The notes beneath the pieces were generated by a model. It did no database searches, was not told the origin of the DNA, and worked only from the letters and a program-made list of their open reading frames with translations. This document shows, in pieces, positions 35,614 to 48,700 of a stretch of 64,000 nucleotides of DNA. Each line of letters begins with the position of its first letter. Positions within the stretch are counted from its first letter, which is position 1. The position numbers and the translations under genes were made by a program. Where the stretch lies: positions 48,525,501 through 48,589,500 of the forward strand of contig NC_068558.1 of assembly GCF_022201045.2 (NCBI RefSeq), given 5' to 3'. Source of the stretch: Citrus sinensis. Its lineage: Eukaryota > Streptophyta > Magnoliopsida > Sapindales > Rutaceae.

Positions 35614-35885
35614 GAATTAAACCACATGCTCCACCACTTGTGCGGGGGCTCGTCAATTCCTTTTAGTTTCATTCTTGCGAAACATACTCCTCATTTGGAT
35701 ACTCAACATATTTGTTGCAGCAATGTCAAAACACAGTATCCATCGTTTACAACTAAGACTATTAGGGTATCTATTCTCATTTGCTCCCCTAACTTTTGTT
35801 TCTTAGTATCAGTATCGACCCAATAAAATACTTTTTTCATCAGTGTTCTCTTTGATCTCTATGCATTTTACCGCTCCACCTAAAC
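35614..35885 (-). pseudogene. decayed organelle 16S rRNA fragment (NUPT-like)
   Basis: The plus strand reads like the reverse complement of a bacterial-type small-subunit rRNA: AAACCACATGCTCCACCACT, GTCAATTCCTTTTAGTTTC, TTCTTGCGAAACATACTC, CAGTATCCATCGTTTACA, GGGTATCTATTCTCATTTGC and ATGCATTTTACCGCTCCACC, all in the right order for the region between the universal 787 and 926 primer sites and below it. Most differences from the expected plastid sequence look like C-to-T/G-to-A changes, as expected from decay of methylated nuclear DNA. A block of about 20 bases is missing in the middle. The plastid 16S gene fits better than mitochondrial 18S, judged from memory. It is nonfunctional. Confidence 0.82.
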
Positions 35886-38800
35886 ACGGTCAAAGTAGAA
35901 CATAATTTCTAAAAATTTAAATTGCTAACATATAAAACAACAACTGCTGTTAATTAATAAGACTAATCAGACATTAGTTTTCGCAAATTAACTAAGCTAT
36001 AGAATAAATAAATAAATAAATAAATAAAATTTAATTTTTGAAGAACGCTTATAATTGGAAAAGGAAGAAACGGAATGTTTCGTAAAACAAGTGGGAAATG
36101 TGCCAATCTAAGCAATCAACAATTACGGTAGATGCTCTTCAACCTTTTTTGGCAGAGTAATTTTATATTGATGGCAGCGAATCAATTTATTTCCACTTTG
36201 AATTTTGCTGTATCCGCTTCGAAATTTTCTTTTATCTAAGGTATTTTTACGTTTGAGTCTCTGGAGACGTAGCATAAACAGAACATAACTACAGTGTCTC
36301 TGCGGGCGCCACGTGTTTAGAAGGAAGCGAATTTGCGTTTCATAGACGCCAAATAAGGAAGGTTTAGGCTTTATCCAGTCATTTAAATCGACGGCTAAAG
36401 TGATCTGGAGTTCATACTTAAAAGAGAAAAACTAATTTGATGGGGCGCGTGGCGGTGCACGAAATAAGGTGAATTGGCACTTTGACAGCTTGCAGATTTT
36501 TTTATGGGGCCCACCAGGCAAAAGTCATGCCGTTACCAGCATCGCGTGCCTCGTGATTCAAATGCGAACCGGTTTCTTTATCTTCAGAATCCTATGACAA
36601 GCAAGATCAACGGTCAAGGATTATTTAACCGGCTGGATCAGGGGGCACCTTTTTTCCTCTCTTCTAACGGCGGATGATTCGCTGACATTGTCTTAAGAAA
36701 CTCAAGTAGAACATGTAAGTTGGATTTCCAAGACGTGGTTAGCACGAGACATTGAATTGTAAAGCGTGTGGGGCAGAGCTCTTAATAGGTGGGCCTGCTT
36801 GCTATGTGCTGATTGCAAACTCAAAATGGGTTGACCCGATCCTATGCACTAGCCTATAAAATAATTTTTTTTATTTGACCAAATTTTGCAGAAATTTATT
36901 TGTTCATTTACATATACATATGTATTTTGTAATCAGTAATATGTATACGACAAGGAGTTTTAACTTGCGCGGGTTTTTGAAATTTCCGCTTAATTTCCTC
37001 GGAACATGTCAATATGATATGCGGAGACATGAAGTCCTTTCATTTTTCACCTCAACTAATTGATAAGTTTTATCAAACTTGACCATCTTGAATACCTTTT
37101 TTTGTTTTTTTGTTTTTGGTTTTATAAGCATCCGTCAGCGGAAACTAAAAATCTCCTCACCGTCAACCCATGTCAGAGTGATTCAAATCATAGGCTCTTT
37201 ATACCAATCCTAATCTAATAATGATCCCCTGTTCCTCCAAAATCAAAACTTTTGAGATTTTATATTTCAGCAAAACCGAATTTGTTGAGCCTAAAATTTG
37301 CCAAAAGTGTAAAAAAAAAAAAAAAACATTTAATTTATGGAATGTCTGATTAGTCATAAACTTCACCGTTACTTTCGTTGGATACCAAATGGGCTCAAAC
37401 TGGCCTAAACACAGGTTCATCAAATGATGGATCCTTAATTTTAACTAGCTTTTCGCAAACTATAGATGATTATTGACGGTGTAGATTGAAGATGGCATAA
37501 AAGAGATTCTAGAATTGGACCACCACCACTACCTATTACCTATAAGTCTAGCACACACAACCTGCCGGTCATCCCTTTTTTTTTTCCTCATTTTTCCTTT
37601 TTTCCTTTTACCCACGTTCTATGTTATGATATATATATTGATATCGATCGAGTTGTAAAGCACTTGCTTTGAAAATTTGGTAGGGATGGGGATGGTTGGT
37701 GGAGGTTTTTATTTATTTATTTATTATTATTATTATTTTAAATTTTAGATGCTAATTCCAATCTACTTCCCACAGTAGATTGGAATTATGTTTGTTTGTT
37801 GGGGGCAAAGGGAGTTGGTCCGAGTCTCTTCATTTGGTTAGTCATATATAAGCATACATGCTCATCTATATATTTCTTTAATTTGAATCTAGCTAGAATT
37901 GAAATGGAACAAGAGCTTGAAGATTTTTGAGCTCCTACTTTAAAAGATCAGATAAACGCATGGGTCGAAAGATGGAGAATAAAAAAGATTTGGGATGTGG
38001 CACATGATCAACAAGCCACGAGTAGTTTATTACCCAGTGGTCACCGTGGGGTCTTCAAACAACACCTTTTTTTCTTGTTTTTTTTTTTTTTTTTTGGGGG
38101 GTTTTCTGTGAGAGGACGACGGAAAATTATCGTGGGTTTGGCACAAGGACTTGCAGTAACTGAAAGATACTTTTGCTATCAATGAGAAATAAAGCAATCG
38201 ATGCCAAACTTAACCCTCCACTGAAATTTGCTTCATTCAATCAATCAATATCTCTCAACGTGCCAAAATTTAGAGAGAGAGGGCACGCACTTTATAGTGG
38301 GAAAGAAAGAGGTGCCAGTGGCACACTATGTAAAATAGGATGGGGGCACCCCACCACACATGACACATACCACATATAAGGGCGGGAGCCAGGTGTCTTA
38401 ATCACAGCCTACACATTTCTATGCCACCGGTCAAGTGATTCTATGAACTTGGTACCTTGACTTCAATTTGAGCCTTCATTTGTGCCGCCTCCATTATCGT
38501 TATGAGGCTATCGTTGTAGTCTTCAAAGCCCTTGGACATTATCATCGTTCATCAGAAAGAAGTGCCCAAAGTTAAACTTGTATTTTTTAAAAACTTTATG
38601 ATAGAATGTAACTTTTTCTTATGGAACCAACTTTTTGAATGGAATAACAACCAAGTCGTTCAATCCTACAAACGCTCAACTAATTTATCCTTGTATTCAA
38701 ACAAAGCCATCATGCTCATTCTACTTTCTATCAAACATATCCATAATGTTCGCGCTACAAGTGCAATCTGTAGCGCTACCTTGACATCACATTAGGTTAT

Positions 38801-39706
38801 CATTATCTACAGATTTTGCTGAAAAAATTGCACAATTTCAGCCATCATCAATGTTCTCGAAAGTCTCAGCTTCTTTATATTTCTAATGTGAACTACTACT
38901 TTCGAGACATTGCTTTTAGTTGTATTTTTCATTTCCACTTTCTACTAAGAATTTTCGAAATTCAAAAAATGGTACACCAGTTTAATTTATTTTGGGTGTT
39001 CATATGCACGAAGTAGTCACATATGATTCTTCCCAAAAATCAAAATTCCTGATCAATGGTTATGGTACCACTTTAATTTAGTTTGGGTACTCAGATACAT
39101 GAAGAAGTTACCTATGACCAGAAAAAAAGCTACTAGGCAGTTTCTCAGAGATACCCTCAAAAGCCATAGCATACAAGAAGGCAAAGCTTTATTTTAAAGA
39201 TGGACTATTTCCAATAGTATAAAATATGAAATCCAATGAAAATTTTACAAATTAAAAAATATATATAAAACCTGCGCTATATAACTTCAGTATGGATCAC
39301 AAATCACACAGACCAACGAAACCAACCTTAAATGTCTTTTATTTATTCCTAAAGAGTATCATTTACAAAGGTGCACTTAGAAACATAGAATCTTTCCAAC
39401 TTGGAATGGTCAAAGTAAAAACTGCAAACCTAACATATAACTTAAATAGAAATGCTGCCTTAAAAATACAACCATCGTGTTTTCCCATTCATGTTTCCAC
39501 AATATATACTCAAAAATGGTGGAATTGAGTAAAGAATATTATAAGAGAAAAACTCCAATATACCTGATTCTCAGGAGGAGATGATTCAGTTGTGCAACCA
39601 AAACTATCCACCATTAAGTATCGGCCTTCTCCCGCTATTAACTTCTTTAGGTAAGATCTTCAAGAGAATTGGAAGGTCACCTTCATATCAGCATACCCCA
39701 TCAGTG
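35886..39706. other. gene-poor intergenic region
   Basis: About 3.8 kb between the rRNA fossil and the end of SEC10. It holds a (AAAT)n run near 36005-36028, a G-box-like CCACGTGT at about 36307, (TTAT)n at about 37709-37735, T/A homopolymers (about 37311-37326, 38077-38094) and a diverged 93-bp tandem pair at about 38970-39117. The segment just left of 39707 should contain the SEC10 3' UTR. No convincing open frame; 38480-38800 has a few codons of order on the minus strand that I could not assign. Confidence 0.4.
38970..39117. repeat. diverged direct repeat, period about 93 bp
   Basis: ATGGTACACCAGTTTAATTT near 38970 recurs as ATGGTACCACTTTAATTTAG near 39062, each followed by TTTGGGTRYTCA, CACGAAG/CATGAAG and a final CATATGA/CTATGA. 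Several differences and small gaps separate the copies. Confidence 0.6.
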
Positions 39707-42700
39707 TCAAGTAGAGCTTGCCCATAATGAGCTAAGCCTGGATGCAAGCTTTGCACTCTTGTAGTCCTCTCTAAGCTGAATAAACCTGAATCAACAGCCA
39801 GATAGGAATTTCAAAAAGGATAAGAAAGTTAAGGTCATTAATAGGCTTACAGAAATATACAAAGACAGAGAGACATGCCACAGTGAGAAACAATGTCCTC
39901 GTTAAATGTGTCAAGATAAATGCTCACTATCTCGTGCTTTGTCTGGAAAGTGTGTTTTTAACATTCTTTACTAGTTAGACAGAATGGGCAAGGCATTTGT
40001 GATTCTCATGACTTGTAGACAGTAAAGCTAAAGCAAATATTTTACAAGGTTTACCATTATATACAACGGAGAAAATGTAAACCAAAGAATAGCATCTGGA
40101 CTATGTCTATTTTAATAATCCGCAGTAATTGAAACTTGGCTGTTTTAGTGCATAAATAAGAGCCAAAACCAATACCTTTGCGCATCTTTCCGAATACTGG
40201 GGGTACCCTCAAACAAAGTAGATAGACTTTCAGGAGCAACAATAAAGACATTAGCCATGCTGGAGACAAAAATTTCATTAGTGGATTGAGATAGTAAAAG
40301 CTAAAGTAAAATTTGGACATCTACTAAATCTACTACAACTTACATGCCCAACAATTCAAATTTTTCATCAACAGAAGGAGCGTTAAAGCTGCGCACAAAT
40401 TCTCCATACTCGGTTATGTCACGCTTCAGGCGTAATCCCCCACTGCAAACAAAAAAAAAAAAAAAGAAGAAGAAGAAGACAGATAAGAAGCAGAACATGC
40501 AAAGACATCAAATGACTTGGTGCTGCCTTGGAAGATGACACATCAGTAAATAGCACTGAAATGGAGCTAAAAAGTAAAGGAATTCATCAGAAGACGCATT
40601 TTATACATCTACCACAGATAACATCTGCAGGGTTGTCACCAATAGACTTTGCTCGTTTACAGAGGACGACAAGATAATAGATTAAGGTATATACACAAAT
40701 CATAAGAAAACCCAAAAAGAGCCACTCTTGACTGCTAGAGCCAACTGAAAAGAAAGCAAGAACCTACCTAACACAACAAGGTGTCTGCAGAACAAGAACG
40801 AAGAAACTCAACTCTCTTATTATTACAAACTTCTCAGTTAAGAAAACCCCAAATGTTTGCCAAAAAAGAAACTGAAGCAGGAAAATAAAGCACGGTAACT
40901 TAAAAATAGAATTTGGGACTATGCTAATTCCTTTACAGAACACTATTATGGCAAATGGAACAGTATACCTATCTAGGTCAAAATATTTTCCAATTCTGTT
41001 TCATGAAGAAGGTTTGGTTGTTTATACTTAACTAACAATAAATTCTAAATTTCTCATTATACGGGAATAAACTGGTGACTTCCATACAAAGTTACCAAAG
41101 ATACTGACCTCAGTCATTCACAAAAAGCAAGCAAAACAATATGATGATCCCAATAGCTGTTTACATTATCATTGAAGGCAAACATAAGTTCAACAAGCAA
41201 AAAATCAGAGCAGTAGAATTACCTGGGATTAAACGTGAATTTCTGCCAATGATTAAGCAGGCCTTTATGTAAGCGGTTTCCCTAAAAGAATGAACACTAC
41301 CACGTTATCCTTCTAAACTTTGTAGATACTCTCATTTTGGAATTCTAAAGAATATCTCACCACCACTCCTTTTGAGGGGGGTTGAAAACAGTAGAAATTA
41401 AAAAACATGAAATGCTCAATACAAGCATTGCACAGTATTTTAAGATGGATCTGGCACAACTGGTGAATATAGATCTGAACTGGCAGAATGTTTTACTATG
41501 TTAAAAGGCATTATTGTTCATAGAACAAAATTCAGCAAAATCAAAATTAAATATGCACATCATACACATTTATTTACCAAATGCACAAGGAACTCTCCTG
41601 CAAACAAGCAACCATGGCCACCAAAATCAAAGAAATAGGAAATAGGAATCTTGATAACCAGAAATACTATACCAATTCAGTCAGGAATGCTTGTTTATTG
41701 AGACCTTCTAGTGCAGTAAATGCAGCCTCAAGCACGCGGGAAAGGTAAGCCACAACTCTATACAAAAAGAGAATAGTATATATCAGGAAGTAACATTGAA
41801 ACAAAATGCCTAGCCTACAAAATATGAAGAGAAAACACTGTCTGATACTGATCCACAGAAATGGCAACAAAATCACCTTTATCAAAAATTGGAGTCGAAA
41901 CCTAATACCTTGACTGAGAAAAGTGACCCACAGAAAATTGTTGAGAAAGAATTAATTCTTGACATTTCATAAAAGAAATGTAGCATTACCAAAGTTTTTG
42001 TCCTCGAGATGAAGGAATGAACTAAAGTCTTGAGAAAGATACATGGGGCAGTGTGTGTGAGAGAGAGAGAAATTCCATTAACAATAACCACAAATTTGGG
42101 ACAGGCAAAAATAGAGAGCAAGACATCCTATGTGAGTGCGCATATGATCAGTAAAAGTGGGATTCAGATTATTATTTCCATATATCTAGAGAAAATAATT
42201 TTGCTGCCGCACAATGAGTTGAATGCAAAAGCATGCAGCCAGATGGTTAAAAGAAGAAAGGAATCGTCTAGCTGCAAACCTCGTGCAGGCATTAGTTGGA
42301 CGATGATCAGGAGCAATTCCATCATCGGGTGATTTATAATCAGATGGCTTTTGCTCAGCTGACAGCAACCGCTCCACCTGCATAAGAGATTATGTAACTT
42401 ACCAAGAAACTATCCGATTATGAGGAAGAAAACAAAGCACAATGTAAATGTGCTGGATCTATACTAGGGGTGTTCAGAATCCAATCCAATCCGCTCAATC
42501 CGTCTAATCCGTAGAAATCCGATCTGTGGATTGGTGGATTGGATTGGATTGAAAATTTGATAATCCGCAATCAGTGGATTGGATATGGATCTACTTCTAT
42601 AAATCTGCAAAAATCCGCAAATCCGTGAAAAAATAAAAAGTATTTATTTAATTAAAAAATAAAACTTGTAAATATGGCATTAGTGCTTACTAGTAAAAAA

Positions 42701-45700
42701 ATAAATTAAAATATAATTACATTAACACTATATTATATATTATCCGATAATAAATAAAATAAAAATAATTAAATAAACAAATATAACTTTCTAAATAGTT
42801 AATTTTCTTGTACTCATCTAAACAAATGAGATTTTTTTCATTTTGGTGTGTTATATTTTGAAACTTTAAATGTATTTTGTAACTTTATTTAAACAATTAA
42901 TTTATTTAAATCTTATTTAATTTTAAATTTGATCGGTATTAAAATTATTTTTATATTAAATTTTTTTATTTAGTTAATTCATGGATCGGACAAAATTAAA
43001 AATTTTCGGTCTGCAAACCAATCCGTAAAATGGTGGATTGGATATGAATTGGGTTAAATCTGCATCCAATCCGCAAATGTATGGATTAGTTTGGATTGAA
43101 TTTCACCAATCCGTGAATTAGATTCGATTGAAAATTTATAATTTGCAAAATCATGGATCGGATATGGATTGATGTCCAATCCGTAAAATCCGATCTGTGA
43201 ACACCCCTAATCTATACATTCAAAATGTTACTGAAAGAGGGGATTATCTGGACATGTCATTACCACCAACAAATTGACAGAATCATTTATCTATGTGATT
43301 CTCTTAACAGTCATGCCCCGTGACCTGTTAAGGTCCGTCAGAAACTAAATTGCAGATGTAAATTAATTAATGTCAATAACTGACCTCTGCCATCACAGTT
43401 TCAATGCATTGTTGAAGCCCTTTATAAGCGGCAGCCTCTGCGCTGGACATTGCAGTAGCCATTTCTTCACATGAAGCAGCATGTGCACCATCCACAGGCA
43501 GTAATAGCCGAGATATAGAATTTGCAAAGTACTGTAGATAAAAGTTTAATTTAAATATTCTCAATTTTTCCCTCCATTTTTCAGAAGAAACCAAGTTCAG
43601 TTCATATTTATAATCAAAATCTCAAAGTGTTTTCTCATAAGCTAAAATTAAATATATGAAATTGGCATCAATGCAAACATACTTGCTGAACTATAGCGAC
43701 ACTACTACCGCAACGTTGTACTGCAACCATGAAAGATCTGAAACTGCTTTCCCCAGCAGCAGCAGCTGCTTCTGCCTACACATCAACCAATCAATTCCAT
43801 TACGTGCATCAATTTTTCTAGAGGCATATAATGTACATATAACACTGTAGACAATTTTAAAAGGCATGAAGTAGCATGTGGATAGTAGTTACAGCAGATG
43901 CAGCCGCAGCAGCCACCCTTCTACTAACACTTGTGCCCAGCACAAACCTTTCCCTCAGTGCTGCAGCTTCAGTGAGGCTGTCCCTAGCCCTTTCAAGCCC
44001 CTCTGTTATATATTGACTGACCTGTAAAAGAAATATTAGAGTATTCCCCCCCAAAAAAGAGGCAAAATGCTATGCAAATTTTTAACCAACTTACTTGGTC
44101 TAGCAGGCAAGTAAACACTGCTCTCACATTGGCAGCAAGGGCAGCAGGCTGTAAACGGTAAGTGAAAATCAATGAGTAATAAAATCACATAATATTTGAG
44201 ACTCATAATACCAAAAATCTCTACACTTCTCTGCATCTAACCTTAATTTTATTGCATACTTTAAAATAAATAAATAAATGAATAAATAAAATAATTCATC
44301 TCAAATACTATCAGACCTGAACCTAATCACTCCCAGCATTTCATTTGACAATTTCCCAGCTCATTCCTCCATTCTGATATCACTATCCTGCTTTAGTCGA
44401 ATCTCAGGTCATTGCTATTTAATTAATGCAGTAATTAACCAAGACACAGAGCCGAGGGCATAAAAAGCTCCTAATTATAAGTGACAAAACCTAGCACTCA
44501 TTTAACCTCGCCAGCAAAATAAAGCTGAAAACAGTCACCACCATAAGGTAAATGTACATGCTACTTCTTCACTAGTTATTCATAGGTATCAGGAGGAAAA
44601 AGAACCAGCTGATAAATATAGTTTTGTTACAGGTCTAAAACAGAAAAAGGCAGAAAACCCCCAAAAGTACATCTCCATTGACCCACCTTGCAGTCATCTA
44701 GAAATCCCACTAATACATCGGAAAAAGGAGAAAAGAAAAGAAATGGCCCATTGTTTTCAGTCTTTATTTGTTATTATCTTGTTCAATAGTTCACTATATG
44801 TATGCTGAGATCCAGCTCAGATTCTAGATTACCTGCTGAATACTAAAACTCAATATAAAACCAAAAATATGAATTGCACAAACAAAATATTACTTGAGAT
44901 GAAAATAAAGTGCATCTTGATAACGCTTCTTCATTCCAACGCACAAACTCTGTCACAACTGTAACAGATATCTGCTGGGGAGAAGAAGCTACAGAAGCTC
45001 CTTTAGAGCGCCCAATTGTCCCTGATGACTCAGAAAGTTGCTGGCTTTCAGAACGCAATTCTTCGATCTGCCAGAAATAATACTGGTTGCAGCTACTGTA
45101 ACAAAATTACAATAAATTTTGATCAAGAAATGCACTTGATCCATACCTTAGCTTGATATAGTTGTCTAAGAGAAGCCTGTTCATGTTCAGGATATTCCTC
45201 CTTGTGAGAAGTAAAAAGACATTCTGTGACACCTGAACCGACAAAATTTGGCAAATTGAAGTAAATACATCAGTTGGGAGTACATCAATAGTTGATCAAA
45301 TTTCATAATGTCATTTTGTCTAATATTTGTATAGATACCATAATTAACCAGAGTCAATTTACTACACTAAATGATAAATCCAACGATGCCATATAACCTC
45401 CACCTTATCTGGTTTAACTTTTACAGGGTAATGCTAATTGCAGGCATCAAAAGGAAGGTTCTTAACCATTTCTGAACCTCTCAACTACAAGAAGGTCTCT
45501 CAGTTGTCATAAATTATGACTATCGCCGAAAGATATCAAGAAAAACATGCAACAAAATTATTTTTCTTCATTAAACATTCATGTTGCACATCTATATTTA
45601 AATTACTTGAGACTACATACGACCATAATCAACATAGTCTCTCCTCCCCGTAAAAATGCAATTCCAAACAACTATTTCTTTTAACTTAGTTGTGAGAACG

Positions 45701-48700
45701 AAGTGTAAGAAATATTCACAAAGCAACTAATTCATTACCCTCAATATCCAAATCACCACATCCCACGGTTCGTAGGTCTCTAGCAAGTTCCTGTGTCTTC
45801 TCATAAGCAACGGCAAGCATTCTAAGATACTGAAGCCTCAAGCCAAACACACAGAGTTAATATCTGATTGTCACTTTAAACTCACATTTGCATGAATGAA
45901 TGTAATTTAACATTAGTAATTCTACTTACTAATAGGAGTCCGCCTTCTTCCATTGGAGGTAGATTCACAAGAGATGGTTTCACTAATAGTTTGTCCAGAA
46001 TGGCTGTAACCCGCTGCTCCAAAACTCGCTGCATGAAATATTTAACATTATTGTGAAATAACAACTCAATTTCCAGCCAAAAAGGAAAAAAGTGCAAACA
46101 TGAAATAAATGAAGGCTAAGGTACCTGAACTAGAATACTCATGACATAATTAGGAGAAGGGAAAACTGCAGTAATTGTTGCTGCTTCTTTCCGCACAGTA
46201 TCTGCAACAACAGCGACAATCATACTAAAAAGCCATTGAAATGTAAACCCTTGTGTTCAGACCAATTCTGATCCTCCAAACCTGTTATTTCTTTGTACAA
46301 GGAAGCAAGTCCTCGAGCAACATTGCTGGGACTAGCTTGAGAACCCTGATCGCCTAGAACTAGTCTGACATCGGCATTCATGACTTCCACATCAATGAAC
46401 ATAGGACGTGTTGCCACATAATGTTGCATGGCACTAGTACCCCTGTTAAACTGCATTGCAATATGCAAATGTAACCAATAAGATGGTAGGAAAAAGATCC
46501 AACTGAGACCAGTTGAAACCACTCAGAAGAAACGTTGGTACTGAAATAGGGAAGTCAATTTAGCATTCAAATGGACAATACCAGGGTAAGGGCCAAAGAA
46601 ATAACTTAAATTGTATTAAAAGAAAAATACAGAAATAAAGGATGATCATTACAGACACATGCTCAGAGGCAGTGAACGAATAAAAAGGCTTAGGTGTTTA
46701 TTAAATCCAAGAGAATAAAATCAAATCTAAATACAATCTCAAAACTAAGAATTAGAAACACCCTTCAAACTATTCTGAATGAACCACAATTGTTTCTCAC
46801 TTGGTCATGCATATAAAGAATTGGGAAGGAGAAAAAGGAAATTAAAAAAAAACAAGTAACTGGAATCAGAGGTGGGTATGAAGAATTAGACCATTCAGGT
46901 CTTCTGAAAAATAATCACCTGAGATAAAATTTTAGCACATTCTGACATGGTAGACAGTTCTCTTCTTTGTGATGCGGCATCAAACCGAGATAACAATCTG
47001 TTCTCCAGTTCTAAACAAGGATAAGCAAACAAAAAATGCATGCGTCAGTGAAGTGGTAGGAAGATCCACAATTCTACAAAAGGGGCAGGGACAAAATCTT
47101 TTCATTCTTGCAAATTTCATCAATTTTTCTACCAATATTTTTCAGAAACAGTCATTCTGAAAATATAATTCTATTTCAACCACATAAATACTGATGGTTT
47201 AGTCATTAAACAACGTTTCAACTTTCATAAGAAACATAGTATCTGTTCTCATTGCCAACAATCAGCCAAAAACAATTTCTAAAAATGTATGTGCATCCCA
47301 ACAGCTGTCGCAAGCCTACGAGTAATAAGAATGGCATTATACTGAAGATACCGTACCATTGCAGTAATCCTGAAGATTAGCTACAGCAACTTCTAGTCCT
47401 CTGCTAGCATTTGCATTTCCCATATCTTGTATGCCTTGTCTTCCAATATCTTCCTCAGCAAATGATCCTGAAATCAACGCGGGAAGCGTGAAAGGCATTA
47501 ATTTTTTTCATATGGATGGAAGATGCACCAAACAACACCACAAGGTTTAACCAACGTCAGAACAAATTCTTAACAATTAAAAATATCAATCTCTCCTTTT
47601 TCCCTGGGATATCAATCATCAAAAAAAAAAAAAAAAACCTCTCTCTTGGCCTGTCGCTTTCTTTCACACATATTCACACACCCAAAAAAAAGGTCCCTCA
47701 AAAAAAGTTTTCCCTTCCTATAGAAAAGGGAGGAAGTTCTAGGGGAAAAAATAATAAGCTTTTATGTTATTTGCAAAATAGATCTTTACTTGAGATGAAT
47801 TTGGATTAATAAAAGAAATTTGTTAACTGAAAGAAAAATATTAGTCCAACAACACCAATTTCTTTCACCGGTAATAGCAGTTTGGTAAAATATGAAGCTA
47901 TGAAAAACAAGGCCACTAATAAAAGGGATTAATGCATATCAGCACATGCCATTGACATGATTTTATGGACACATATTAACTTGTAGAAAAGGAAAAAAAA
48001 AACTTATGATTCTTGATGGCTGAACTTATATATGTTTCACCCACTGATTCTAGAGGAAAATCAGAATCATCAGAAGAAATATGCGAGTATACAGTGACCA
48101 CCAAGGCCATGGGGAGAATAAAGAATTTTTCTTGCGAAAATGGACAGCCAATGGAATCATATGAAAAGTAATGCAAACTTACGCAATTTCTCTGCAATTG
48201 AAGCAGCCTCAGCAACACGGCTGTCGTCAGAAAATAAAGGTGAAAGTTCCATTAGGTCACCTGGGCTGCTGTTAAACTCCATCAAGTACTGCAGGATATA
48301 GGTTGACAATGAGTTAAACCAATCTAAACAAAGGAAAGCATAATATTTACTTTTAGCAAGTAGAAGTTTTTATCACAAAAAGGTAGAAGGGGAAGGACTC
48401 AGCACACACGATAATATTCAAGCAGTCCTATACATAATGGTTTCTACGAGGAAAGAAACTAAAAAAATCTACAAAGAAAGTGGAAAAGATAAAACGTGAC
48501 CCCCCTCTGATTTTATCTCATACTACGTCACAGATAAAAAGTACCTTTATGAGGTCAATAGTTTGACTAGCAGTTACCCGCTGAGCATCTGCACTCTGAT
48601 AAGAAAATGACCATTCATACAAAAATATAAATCTATTTGGTCCAACAAGAAAGTGAATACGACATAACTAGCACAACAAAGATCAGAAGCATGGACAAGA

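Noticed and set aside
38480-38800. Possible decayed coding sequence on the minus strand
   Set aside because: A short reading (SKGFEDYNDSLITIMEAAQM) looks ordered but stops quickly and cannot be tied to any family.
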